DNA from: Rhipicephalus microplus
Taxonomy: Eukaryota > Arthropoda > Arachnida > Ixodida > Ixodidae
Direction of reading: 5' to 3'
Length of the DNA stretch: 64,000 nt
NCBI RefSeq assembly: GCF_043290135.1
Contig: NC_134700.1
Location: forward strand, 155,078,053-155,142,052
Below, one piece after another: positions 9,720-21,058 of this stretch. Numbering within the stretch: position 1 is the stretch's first letter; each line of letters starts with the position of its first letter. A model generated the notes under the pieces. That model did not search any database. It was not told where the DNA came from and saw only the letters and a list, made by a program, of their open reading frames with translations. Position numbers and translations under genes: made by a program.

Positions 9720-12025
9720 GTCAGTCGGGGTTCTCTAAAACCATTTATGAGCACTCTCTAAATGGATTCAAGCAGCCAAGGAATGGATTCACTAAAAGGA
9801 CTCACTGCCTCACGATTTCGCCGCCGCCAAAAATGTTCAGAATCCGTCCAGTACGAGCTGTGTTGCAAAGATTTGTTGCACGATTGCATTGCGTTTTCTT
9901 CCCTCTTCCTGAAGAAAGCGCTGAAAGCTGAGCAGGAAGGGATGGTACGAGGAAAGGAAATACGTCACGCGCGCATGGTGACCTTGAGCACCTCCTCTCT
10001 CTTTCTCTTCGAATGCGCAGCTTGTCGGTGCGATCGCGCACGCGTGAACAATTGAGTCATTTCTGGGCCTCCTGCGGTAGTCCCAGAAATGACTAAGTGT
10101 GCCATACTACAATCAGTCAATTTGACAAGCCTATATGTTTATTTGTCAAGAGAAGAGAAAGCAATTTTTAGCTGACTGCGATAATATATTGTGAATTTCA
10201 AGCTACGTGCTGCGCTATATTATTTGACTCACGTGTTCTCGAGAGCTTCGACTATACCGATCGGCAGCGTTTTCTGACCATGTTCAAAAAGTGTTCTAGG
10301 AAAACGACCCCTCGCCAGCCTCTCAAAAATAAAAAAAGCGTATACACGCTCATACGGTTTCTTGTCTTCCTGGCGCATTTGGGGACGCAAGAACAGCGGC
10401 TCTCGTGACGCGTCTATATGCGTCTATAGAATACATATTATCGATTGGAGGAAACGTCAGCTCCACCATCGCTGTCCCTTCCGAAGAAAGCTTGAGTAAA
10501 TGATCCATCCGCAAAGGAAAGCTCATTAAAAATCAATGCACGCAATCGCCACAGGCGGCTAGGCAGTAAATACTGGCGTCAATGTAACTTGTTCGAAGAA
10601 ATGCACGCAATTACACTCAACGCGAAAGCTGTAAGAAGCGCGGATTCACCTGCCCCTCGGCAACGCTGGCGTTCCACACGTGAAGCCTGCTCGCCACTCG
10701 TCGTGGGAGAGGAAACCATTTGTGATGCAATGACACCCTTTCCCCTGCGTCTTTCCCTCTGAAAATTGCTTACAAGGAAAGACGGCGCTCTCTTCGCGAA
10801 CAAGAGTTTGTCGTAAAAGCACATCAAACATTAACTTCGACGCTAGTGGATATATGCACTCGGATGGTAAGGGTTTAGCAGTTTCACATTTGCAACAATT
10901 GAAAAAAAATAGTCGCATGGGAGCACACTAAATCGCACTATTACCCAGGTTGCCTAAACTCACCTTAGCTAGAGGGCCCAGGTGACTAAAATTGCTCCTG
11001 CAAAGGCCAAAACAGGGAAAGACGCTAAAGAGGAGGGAAAGAAGTGGGTGAACGAAATGTCACCTAATGCTGCCATTTGAAAAAAAGCAAAGTATCATAT
11101 CGCATGCATCGCCGAATCATTTCTGCGGAGGACTTAGCTTCAGTATTCGACAAACACATTCAAACTACAATCTCCAAAACGAATCAAATCTGGACGCTTA
11201 CTGCAAAATGACATGGTTTATTTCATGGTTACGTTTTTACAGAAATTGGCCGCATGGGGTGCCTCACGAGAAAGATGGTTGTGTCCAGTCCGGTTCGCGC
11301 ATACCTTACGCGATCAAAGCGTTACTAGTCGAAACGAGTGTGTAAACAACGCGAGTACGATGTGGCGATGTCGCAAACATTTCATTCCTGTTAAAGGCGT
11401 GGGCTGCGTGTGAAACGCTGCAGGCCGCATTTATGAGAGCCCTGCTGACGGGTGTGCAGCACGTTCCTCTTCCGGGGACAGTCAAATTATCTTACATCAT
11501 CATGCAAGGTTATGCGTGTTGGGAAGAAGATTTGATCGGTGTAGAGTATGTTACTCCTTGGCATTTTCACTATAGAAAGAACTGTATTTACGTGTTGCGT
11601 AGAAACAGGAGTAAACTGTGTTTTGAGCATGAAGGCGCCATTTCGTGATAGGTAATTGCGTTCTCTCTTTTTGAAGACCGTCTTGCTTTTTTTAGGCGGC
11701 ATATATTGCCAATAAAATCTCCATTCGTGCTGCTTGTTTCAGGATGAAATTAGAATGTCATGGTATGTTTTTCGAGATTTCCCTGCATCTAAATTCTTAT
11801 AGCCAAGCAAATTATTCTAGCTTTTATGTTACAAGTCAATACTTAGTTACGAGTCAATACATAGAGCCAAAACACAAACTCTAATTGTATTGCTAACACA
11901 ACTCACTATGGCGAGCAGTAAATGCAACACGATCTTGCGGAAGGAGCTCAGACCAAATCTTTGTGTTGTCACTATGGGTGCACGCTCCGTTTGACCTTTC
12001 TTTTGCCTCGGCTCTTGCGTTGCAG
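9720..12025 (+). other. Channel intron (2.3 kb)
   Basis: GTCAGT...GCAG. I see no gene, no clear mobile element and no tandem array of note. Short open frames at 9762-10055 and 10579-11648 have no recognisable motif. Confidence 0.75.
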
Positions 12026-12175
12026 TTCTATCAGACGACGGGCGTATACCTGCAGTTGGGCAACATCCTGGCACTCATCTTCCTGGCTGTGCACTGGCAC
12101 GCCTGCCTGCAGTTCTTCGTCGGCTCCTTGATGGGCTTCCCGCCGAAGTCCTGGATATCCATCGCCAACCTGCAG
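12026..12175 (+). CDS. HCN-like channel, exon b: S5
   Basis: The acceptor is CTTGCGTTGCAG/TTC and the donor CTGCAG/GTGGTC; phase 0 in and out, 50 codons. It encodes S5 (LGNILALIFLAVHWHACLQF, matching the HCN 'HWDGCLQF' region) and the start of the pore turret (GFPPKSWISIANLQ, matching the 'FPPxSWVSxN' turret). It follows exon a directly in frame. Confidence 0.9.
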
Positions 12176-13451
12176 GTGGTCGGCCGCATCCTTAACTCCT
12201 CCTGCTTGATCTAATTGTGTCATTTCAACGGAAAAAGGAGACAGAAAAAAAAGTATCCCGTGCGCTCAGACGCACAAAAGTGCGTGTGAACATCCGAGCG
12301 CGCGAGGCTTGGAGAATACGGGAAATTTACCAGCGCGAAAACACGAAACACTTGGGAAAGAACACACACGCACATTGCGTTTGTGTGTGTGTTCCTTTCT
12401 AGGTTTTTCGTATTTTGGCGCAGGTAAATCTATCAATCATGAACAAACTTGTCCAAGGAGCAGTTTTAGCGATGTTTGGGGAGTACATCTGCATTCTCGC
12501 TATAAATTATGGGTGTAGACGCTTCGGTAGCATGAGCAGATAAATTCGAACAAATACCTAATCAGAAATTGTTCAATGTGATATATAGGAGGATGAGGAA
12601 GGAAGGTTATGTGCATGCTGCGGCGTAGTTGTCAAATAATGAATCGCTAGAGCTCAGTGATGCGAAAAAAAAATGTAGACGACACATACTTTAAGCGGCT
12701 AGTGGTGGACTCAACACAGACATGGTTATGATAATTAGCACTCTTGGACAGAAAAAAATTTTAAAAAATGGCGAAAGTATCATGCATCAGCGACATGCAT
12801 TAGGCGTATCCGAAGAACTAAACAAAACAAACATATAATTACTATGAACACATTGACGATACAAGAGGACATTTAAAAGTACACTATTATAAGAAAATTT
12901 TATTGATTAAAAAACAGGTATCGTTTGCATAAAATCTCAACAATTCATGCGAATTTTTAGGCAAATTGTTGCGCAGTCTAGTACCGTAAAATTGCAATAT
13001 TTTTTTGCCGTATGCATTTGACCATAAAGGGAACCATAAAGGGAAATTAAGATTGCTGCTGCTTGCGTGCCGTGTGATGGAAGTGCGAAAGTGGTTCGTG
13101 GCAAAAGCGCACGTGTTTGTGTTTATTATTCAGTTTACTAAGTAAAAAAAAATTTATAGCTCCGTACGCCAGTAGACGGCAGTATACGCAGTCTCTCAAA
13201 TAGAATATTAGAGGGTAGTGCACCGGGATAATAAGGAATAATAAAAGACCCATGACAGTCTCTCATAGTAAACTTAGCATGCGTGAGTTCTCGCTTGTCC
13301 GAATGCACGCAACTATCGGTGGAAAAAGTCCCATTTTACAAGAAAATTGTAAACAAAGCATACTGGCGAAATAAGCGTCAAAGAAGACTTTGATTCCACT
13401 GATAAGATACGGCGAACGACGAAATCACATCGAAGGCAAACGCATGAGCAG
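12176..13451 (+). other. Channel intron (1.3 kb)
   Basis: AT-rich sequence without recognisable genes or mobile elements. The acceptor used for exon c is uncertain: AG at 13450-13451, or an alternative at 13480-13481. Confidence 0.7.
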
Positions 13452-13760
13452 GATGCCAGTGTTCCTGGCCCACTGCACGAGAACTTTGTCTCCTCGAAGA
13501 CGTATACGGTGCACAATCCGGTGGCGTTCCCGGTGCAGAACAAGCCCTGGTGGGAGCAGTACTCTTGGGCGGTGCACAACACGGTGTCCCTCATGATGAC
13601 CAACAGCTACGGCTTGGCACACAAGACCGGCCTGCTGATCGAGGAGTGGATCCAGGTGATGGGCATGTTCTTTGGCGCCCTCTGGCAGGCCCTGCTCCTC
13701 GGATACGGCGCCAACCTGCTCGCCCACAAGGACTACACCAAGAACGTCCAGAGGGAGAGG
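13452..13760 (+). CDS. HCN-like channel, exon c: extended turret, pore loop, S6
   Basis: The donor is AGG/GTAAGT. The start at 13452 gives phase 0, and so does an alternative at 13482 with a better pyrimidine tract. The exon encodes a turret 20-30 residues longer than in Drosophila Ih or vertebrate HCN. The pore helix and filter follow (WWEQYSWAVHNTVSLMMTNSYG) and then S6 through NLLAHKDYTKNVQRER. The filter position that is IGYG in HCN channels reads NSYG (13602-13613), so the first filter glycine is serine. The pore helix otherwise aligns without gaps. The S6-to-C-linker distance to the next exon matches HCN exactly (24 residues from the S6 end to 'EFM'). Confidence 0.9.
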
Positions 13761-13792
13761 GTAAGTTACGCCGCTACGTTTATTATTTTAAT

Positions 13793-14256
13793 GATGTAGG
13801 TTCGGGTTTAACGTCCCAAAACGGTGATATTACACTCTAAAAAAAGAGCGAGTAAAAAGGCTGTCTTTTTGTCCCACAACAATAATCGTCATCTATACTG
13901 CGTTCCAACCTTGCGCTATCGCCCCGCCCCTGGTACATTGCGGTCACGATCGACACGCCCATTATTAGGGTTACGTTACCTTCTCGATAGGAAAGTGGCC
14001 AGCGCCGAGTCTTCAAGAAAGGAAGCGCACGCATGCCTGATGACGTTTATTGTTGTGGGACAAAAATACACCCTTTTTACTCGATATTTTTTTAGAGTGT
14101 ACTATGAAAGACGCCTTAGTAAACCCAGGGCTTCGAAAATTTTGATCGTCTGGTGTTCTTTAGCGTGCAGATGAATCTGAAGACGCTAGCGTATCACGCC
14201 CTTCAAAATGTGGCAGCCGTGGCCGGGCTTCGATCCCGTGATCTTCGGGTAGGGAT
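13793..14256 (-). mobile_element. SINE copy split by a MITE
   Basis: Left part 13793-13832 (ggtttaacgtcccaaaac) and right part 14100-14256 (gaaagacgcc, ggtgttctttagcgtgcag, B-box-like gcttcgatcccgtga) form one diverged SINE on the minus strand. It is interrupted by the inverted-repeat element at 13833-14099 and starts about 30 bp after a channel splice donor. Confidence 0.8.
13833..14099. mobile_element. MITE with ~61-bp terminal inverted repeats and TA target duplication
   Basis: The left arm 13833-13893 and the reverse complement of 14039-14099 agree at about 55 of 61 positions, both starting CACTCTAAAAAAA. TA dinucleotides flank both ends (13831-13832, 14100-14101), as in Tc1/mariner-type insertions. 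The 267-bp element has no coding capacity and lies inside an older SINE. Confidence 0.88.
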
Positions 14257-14419
14257 GGGTCGCTCAGGAGCGAGCCGAATTTTTTCGAGCGGCTCTTTCT
14301 AAAGAAGAAGTGACCCGCGGCTCAGTAAAAATGGGCGGAGGATATTTGGGAGGCGGCTCACTGAGCGAAGGCGGTGGTTATCTCTTGCTTTTAAACAACG
14401 CCAACAGGTGTTCTTGATC

Positions 14420-14666
14420 ATTGATTGATTGATGTATATGTAGGGTTTAACGTCCCAAAACGGCCATGTAAAATGAGAGACGCCGTAGTGGAGGGCTCCG
14501 GAAATTTTTACCACCTGGGGTTCTTCGACGTACACCCAAATCTGAGCACCCGGGCCTACAACGTTTCCGCCTCCATCGGAAATGCAGTCGCTGCAGCCGG
14601 GATTCGATCCCGCGACCTGCGGGTCAGCAGCCGAGTACCTTAGCCACTAGACCACCGCGGTGGGGC
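14420..14666 (-). mobile_element. SINE, full length
   Basis: A tRNA-derived SINE read on the minus strand. The A-box region (gtggtctagtggctaagg) and B-box region (gggatcgaatcccg) sit at the right end, the unrelated body in the middle, and the tail of GATT repeats at the left. Ixodid ticks carry tRNA-derived SINEs such as Ruka; I cannot confirm which named family this is. Confidence 0.9.
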
Positions 14667-14890
14667 ACAGGTGTTGTTGATTGAACCGCTCCGTTTGACT
14701 GCAGTCTTCTAGCGAACGAAAAAAAAGAAAAAAAAAAGAACGCGTACTGAGGAATGTGGGACACTCGCTGGCGCTAACTTGCAACAACGTTTATTCCGGA
14801 AACAAGGAATGTACCACACATGCAGGCTACATCGCTTTTCAGCCATCGTCATTACAAGCACTCCGCAAATTCAGCTATACTTACATAGAG

Positions 14891-14959
14891 AGGCTAACTC
14901 TCTAGAGGAAAGGACAATTGAAACCATCTATAGTTCTTTCCTCTATAAGTAGTTAGCCT
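14891..14959. repeat. Imperfect inverted repeat
   Basis: aggctaactctctagaggaa at the left pairs imperfectly with the segment ending agttagcct at the right, arms about 25 bp. It could be a fragment of a small inverted-repeat element. Confidence 0.4.
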
Positions 14960-15703
14960 ATCTGCGTTGTTACTTAAACGTAGCTCCTCACACGACGACG
15001 CATACTCGATCACGTTCGTCCTTGATGTGCAGTTTTTGCCAATTTAAACGGTCATGTTTTGCACCACCGTGCTGAATGGTTTACGAACAACGTATTGTCT
15101 TACCAAGTAGATACTGTCGTATGAACAAGTCAGAGAACTGAACGATCACGGCGGTCCGCCACCGCTTAGGTATACAGACGAAAAGATCAATCGTGTACAA
15201 TCTCTTGTTTCAGTGACCGTGGACTAATAACCGTTAGAGTGACAGCCAATATGAAACTTTGAGAATTTATTCCGCTCGCGACAATCGGACCCATATTTGT
15301 AAAAAAAAGAAAATGTCCGTCAAGTTGATAAAAAGCTGCAGACTCTTGCCACGACCAACCTTGAATCCATGGTAAAAATTCAGATGACAATGAAGAATTC
15401 TTGCACATTGTTGATTTTTACTGATGTCTGGCTGTGTCTAAATAAAAATGAACGCTAGTTAGTGGCCACCATTTTCAATTTCAACCAATTTACAGGCCCA
15501 AAACAATGATTTTGAGGTTAGATTTTTGTTCGTTGAATAATTTTTGTTCGGCATAAAAATTATACAAATTCTGACCGCAAGAACACTTTTCCGTCAACTA
15601 CGAAATTTCTCAACTTTGAGTGCACCTAGCGGAAAAAAAATACGACGCACTTCTTGATCCCATTATTCATTGCCGTAAACTACAAATTCCAATGCAATCC
15701 TAT

Positions 15704-16366
15704 TGTCACACCTGTCCCGTTAATTAGGGAGGCGATCGCCGGGCTAATTCCAAGAGCCGAAGTATCGGCCCCCCGAACCGCACCACGAAAGCGTGAACAA
15801 TTTTGAAGTGGTCCTTTTTGGCGCGCCAGCGGACGCCGGCTGTGGCCCAAAGAACAAGTCAGAGCCGAGAGTTGATAAACAAACAAATTATATTCTCAAT
15901 AATGGCAGATCGAAAACAATACATAAAAATGCACACTCCACAATAGTTGCATACAATATGTCACCAATCAAACCAATCAATCAACGTACTACACAACACA
16001 ATCAGCCACCTTAATACAACGGACACAGACAACAATACGCACTACGATGCAGTCGCATGCATTGAACAACCAAGACACTTAAGGACTAAAGAGATAGAAA
16101 ACCTATTCAGTCCAAAGTCCTTGGAACAAAAGTCTGAATGATACTCTTTCGAGAATCACTCACTCAAGGTCCAGCGTTGTTGTCGTTCCGTAGCTCTCGA
16201 AGTTTCTCTTCCAGGAAACCCCGCCTCCTCAAATGGCCACTCTCCAAGCTTCAAACTTCTTCGCCGGAAATCCGTCGGCTTCACACACGCAGCTGTTGCC
16301 CGCGTCTTCGCTCGATAGCGGTATACCCACGCTCTTGCCTGTAGCTCGAGCCGTCCCTACGGACAT
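15704..16366. repeat. Tandem copy 1 within the solo LTR
   Basis: Nearly identical to 16367-17028, with point differences and small indels. Confidence 0.9.
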
Positions 16367-17028
16367 TGTCACACATGTCCCGTTTATTAGGGAGGCGATC
16401 GCCGGGCTAATTCCAAGAGCCGAAGTATCGGCCCCCCGAACCGCACCACGAAAGCGTGGACAATTTAGAAGTGGTCCTTATTGGTGCGCCAGCGGACGCC
16501 GGCTGTGGCCCAAAGAACAAGTCAGAGCCGAGAGTTGATTAACAAACAAATTATATTCTCAATAATGGCAGATCGAAAATAATACACAAAAATGCACACT
16601 CCACACTAGTTACATACAATATGTCACCAATGAAACCAATCAATCAACGTACTACACAATACAATCAGCCACACTTGAAACAACGGACACGGACAACAAT
16701 ACGCACTACAATGCAGTCGCATGCATTGAACAACCAAGACACTTAAGGACTAAAGCGATAGAAAACCTATTCAGTCCAAAGTCCTTGGAACAAAAGTCTG
16801 AATGATACTCTTCCGAGGATCACTCACTCAAGGTCCAGCGTTGTTGTCGTTCCGTAGCTCTCGAAGTTTCTCTTCCAGGAAACCTCGCGTCCTCAAATGG
16901 CCACTCTCCAAGCTTCAAGCTTCTTCGCCGGAAATCCGTCGGCTTCCCACACGCAGCTGTTGCCCGCGTCTTCGCTCGATAGCGGTAAACCCACGCTCTT
17001 GCCTGTAGCTCGAGCCGTCCCTACGGAC
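16367..17028. repeat. Tandem copy 2 within the solo LTR
   Basis: Repeats 15704-16364 (for example ggcgatcgccgggctaattc at both sites), then continues into unique LTR sequence up to 17545. Confidence 0.9.
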
Positions 17029-18192
17029 CAAAAACTTCGCCGACTACACGGCGGAATCTCTACGCACTCTGGCGCTCACTTCCGTCTCCTCCTGTTCTGT
17101 CACTACGGGCAGAACCTTCGCCGACTCCACGGCGGAATCCCTACGCGCTCCGGCGCTAACTTTCCGTCTTCTCCTGCTTTCTCGTCTCGGCTGCTCGATT
17201 AAATACGTTCCGCGCCACCTTCCAGAACGTTCTCCTCATTTCGTCGGCGCGACGCGCAGCGAAGGCTGGGGAGAGGCACGAGACGGTTCGACTGCCCTCT
17301 CCTGAGGGTGATTCACTCGGTCTGACCCCGCCCCGTTCGTTCTGGAAATTTCTAGCGCTTGCCCGGCCGCCGCTGTGGGGTGAGGAGGTTCGTCTGCGAA
17401 GCCGTGCTTCTGCGGGGAGAGCGCGCGCCCGGGAGCCTTGGATGTTTGCTTTCTCTTTTTTTTTCTTTTTACCTCGCGGCGTTTCTGCCGCCCGTTGTCG
17501 CAAGGATTTGGCGGTGCGCTCTTTTTTAGCGCTCGTTCTGTGACACCTATGAGTACTCTTATTCCTTTTTCCGTGGAATGATGTTTGAGTAAGAAAGTAT
17601 ACCACAAACATGGTAAACGAAACAAAATTCCTGTATTTTAGGAATTGATTGGTGAATGTAAGTTAAACTGAGGGTAATATCTACATTGTAAATACTGGCA
17701 GTGACAGTTGTGCTTAGCTTTAAAAAAACGCAGTGTTTTTTTCTTCCATCTTTATACCTCAAAATTGTGCTGAAACATGTACGTGTTTTACCAAAAACGT
17801 CGAAGTTTAAAAATTATTTTTTTAAAAGGTCCATTTAAAGTTTTCTTTGTAACTCTGTGTTATTGAACTTAAAGACTTTGTCTGCCACTGTGCGCAAAAA
17901 ATACGTTGCTCATATGCTAATGCGTTATGAGGCGTCAAATGGGAACAGGTCCGCCCAACGGCCGCGCAATTACGCACTGCAATTCGTACACAAGTGGCTA
18001 AGTAATTGTACGTGATGTAATAACCAACCATCTACACCAAAATAATAAATCTGCAGCCAGGTTGCATGTTGCGGCAAGCTTTCTCTTACGATCAGCAGTT
18101 CTGCTATAGATTGAGCCGAGAGCGCTCAAGGCTGCTATAGCGTTCGCATCACCAGTGCTGCTTCGATCGCACGCGTACCCTAAACGACACTC

Positions 18193-18415
18193 ACCCCCGT
18201 ATTCACGAACGCTCCTCGACTCTACTTCCACCCTTCACTTGACAGGGTTGAGCACTGCGCCACCACTCGGCTGAAAATGACACTGCGCTACTCAAGAATC
18301 GCAGCAGATTATTGCTGATATGCAGTGACTTGCCGTGCCTAGAGATGGCGCTCCTATCGGCTTTCTCAAGTGAAGGTGAAGCGTTGAGTGAAGGGACGTT
18401 CTAGAATACGGGGGT
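18193..18415. mobile_element. MITE-like inverted-repeat element (ACCCCCGTATTC ends)
   Basis: The left end ACCCCCGTATTCACGAAC pairs with the right end, whose reverse complement is ACCCCCGTATTCTAGAAC. Similarity continues imperfectly for about 50 bp, including a cttcacttga segment on each side. It is 223 bp, non-coding, with no clear target duplication. Confidence 0.65.
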
Positions 18416-18545
18416 CAGACAACGAATCATATAAGGAATGTATCAACCTGGAAGGTAAAAGCCGTTTATTGCCAGTAATTTTATTCGACGAAAACTCTGC
18501 CGATAATTATGCTGTGAGCACTCTATAGATATAGTAGGTATGTAT

Positions 18546-18764
18546 ACAGCCGCGGCCACGTCTGGGTAGAGCGCGCGAGGAGCTGGTTTTCGCTCCGCGG
18601 GGCGGAACATCGAGCCGGTTTATGGCGCTGAAGTGCTGTATTAGAAGCATGTGCGGCCTATCTGTCAAGCTGACCACATAAGAGCCGGAAACTGCCTCGA
18701 GGTTTCGCCCCGCGGAGCGAAAACCGGCTCCTCGCGCGCTCTACCCAGACGTGGCCGCGGCTGT
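18546..18764. mobile_element. MITE-like element with 69-bp near-perfect GC-rich inverted repeats
   Basis: Arms 18546-18614 and 18696-18764 are complementary except for about three positions (start acagccgcggccacgtctgg). They enclose an 81-bp loop. The arms are strikingly GC-rich against AT-rich surroundings. No coding capacity. Confidence 0.8.
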
Positions 18765-19270
18765 ACGGGTTCCTCTGCTGTTACACTCGATACCGCCAAA
18801 TATCGTAATAAACGCGTAGTTTGTGTTGAATATTATGCCTGCAGACACACAAGAAGAACATATTGCAGCAGTGGTGCTTTCATAAAGCAGAGACATCGGG
18901 CACGCTAAAACCAGTTTTCCGGCATGAGAAGCAGGCGGTTTGAGTTGTTTGACCAGCGTGAGCATGTATATGGCCACCTTCGTCAGATGTCGTAGGCCAG
19001 TGGCGTAGTCAGGATGTGGCACTCCAAGCACGTACCCCCCCCCTCCTCCCGCCCCAGAAAAAGAAAAAGAATCGGCCTACGCCTCTGTCGCAGGCTTGAT
19101 TTCTGTGCCATAAGCTACCTCCGATACATTAGTGGCGCAGGTGGGCACTCTAGGCCATCTCACATCCTGTGTCATATAAGCTATTCATAGACAGGATGCA
19201 AGCATTTTTAGGCCATTGGAGGAGAGGAAGGAGATATGTGGGTTACGGCATGCAAACTGACAATAATGGC

Positions 19271-19462
19271 TTTTATGTCCTAAGCCGAGGTACGTACTAT
19301 TAGAAGGTCATTGTTGAGGGCCCGGAAGTTATGACCATCAACGTGGACTCACACTGCACAGTAGACGGGCCTCAAACATTTCGCCTTCATCGAAGTGCGA
19401 CCGGCATCGAACTCGCAACCTTCGGGTCAGCAGCTGAGCATCATGACCACCGTGGCGGATGC
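19271..19462 (-). mobile_element. SINE copy, old
   Basis: Recognisable by gggcccggaagtt, cgccttcatcg and the B-box side caaccttcgggtcagcagct; heavily diverged. Confidence 0.6.
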
Positions 19463-20465
19463 TCACTGCAAAAGACAGAAAAAAAAAATAATTGTGTGCT
19501 ATGAACCTTGCTGGAATGACAGCTTTTACTTTTCACAGTGACACACTCCTCATCTCATTCGTCCTTTGAGCGTCGTGTAGTTGTTCAAGCGGAGATCGCT
19601 CGCCATTCGAAGCGGCGGTGGTAATGTGAGCGCCTGCAGCCTCGAAACCTGCGCCGCTGCGGATCGTCCACTCAAACTCCGACGTACTGACGAGGGCGGA
19701 CCGCGGAAACACAAGACGCAAGTCGCTCGGTCCGTCCTCTTCAGTACGCGCTGTTTCCACCTCTGTACGAACAACCAACTTTCCCATTTTCTCGAAATGT
19801 GTTATTTCACTGAAACCCACAATGCGGCTTATCACTTTGCATGAGGCTTGTCGCACCATGAATAATAAAGCTTTGTCCCTGGCTGCGCATTAGCTCTTTT
19901 GGAACAGCTTCGTATTAAGCCGCGAACTATTATCTTCAATGGATCAATGAATTTACTTTATTGAACGTTAGTGCGACAGTTTGTTTCGGTCGAGGCGGGG
20001 AAAGAGTGGTTTAAACAAGTTTTATTGTCCCCTGCATAACTTGTCCAAAAAAAAAAATCCTGAAATAAGGTATTTTGTGCGTTTTTTGCGTTTCTGACTT
20101 TTTTTGCTCAGAAACCCTTCGACACTAATTGAGAAATAAATACCCATAAGGCTGCATTTCACTTTTTCTTTAATAGGAATGGGTATCGTGACCAATAAGC
20201 GTACCGTTTTCTGCCTATGAGCGCTCAGCGTTTAGAAATTGAAATGTTGCCGAAAAACTTTTTTTTGAGGGGAGGAGGTTACCAACGCGTCTATATCTTT
20301 CTCTGGGTGAAAAACGCTTTTTTTCCCGCTGAGATATTCTCTAAGTTGAAGTTCTGGCTCTAAAGCTTGCATTCAAGATGAATTTCATCGATATCGAGAA
20401 TGGTGACCAGAAGCTCGCGTTAGTGCTTATGTGGAGACACCCAGCTGCAGTTATTGAAGATTTCT

Positions 20466-20600
20466 GAGGTTTAACGACCGAAAACTACAATGCGGTTATC
20501 AGAGACTCCGTAGTGGAGCGCTGCGGAAGTTTTGTTGACCATCCGGTGTTTTTTAACGGGCACCGACATCACACAACACACGCCACCGCGTCAAGTGTTG
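20466..20600 (-). mobile_element. SINE fragment, old
   Basis: Body segments ggtttaacgaccgaaaac, agactccgtagtggagcgct and cggtgttttttaacgggcac match the SINE; the tRNA-like head is eroded. Confidence 0.6.
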
Positions 20601-20989
20601 AACCCGCGCACCCACCTGTCATTGTAATTCCGGACGCTGCATTGAACTGATATTGCACAGAAATGAATAGTAAAATGAGCATGACGTGCGCTTATTCCCT
20701 TACCTCCCCCTTTAAAGAAATAAAGAGGAAAGCAAAGTTTTTTTGCTCGCTACTATGGACCATGAGCACTTATGCATTTGTGCCTAAAAGTCTAACCGGT
20801 GAAGCTGCTTCCTGCTTCACTTGCAATTCCGCGTTTGCCATATTTCATCTTTGCATAGATGCGAACCTGCGACCGTCGCAGTTGCCTGTAGCAACTGAAG
20901 TCTCAAGCATCTGAACGCGTAAATGAAAGTCCGATTTGCGACGTGGAAGAAGGAAAAAAAAACGTTAGTAGGCTGAAAGCGCTGTACCG

Positions 20990-21013
20990 TGAAATAAATA
21001 AGTAAATAAATAA

Positions 21014-21056
<43 letters not shown>

Positions 21057-21058
21057 AG
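20990..21058. repeat. (AAAT)n microsatellite
   Basis: About 17 AAAT units with one interruption near 21010. Confidence 0.95.

Larger units (their letters stand above)
15704..17545. mobile_element. Solo LTR with 5-bp target duplication and internal tandem duplication
   Basis: The unit starts TGTCACACCTG and ends TTCTGTGACA (TG..CA) and is flanked by CCTAT on both sides (15699-15703, 17546-17550). It contains no gag or pol sequence, which fits a solo LTR left by LTR-LTR recombination, or a domain-less element. The first about 660 bp occur twice: 15704-16366 and 16367-17028. The second copy begins exactly at another TGTCACAC terminus. A shorter duplicated motif (cttcgccgac..cacggcggaatc) occurs at 17035-17060 and 17107-17135. 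Superfamily not determined. Confidence 0.75.
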
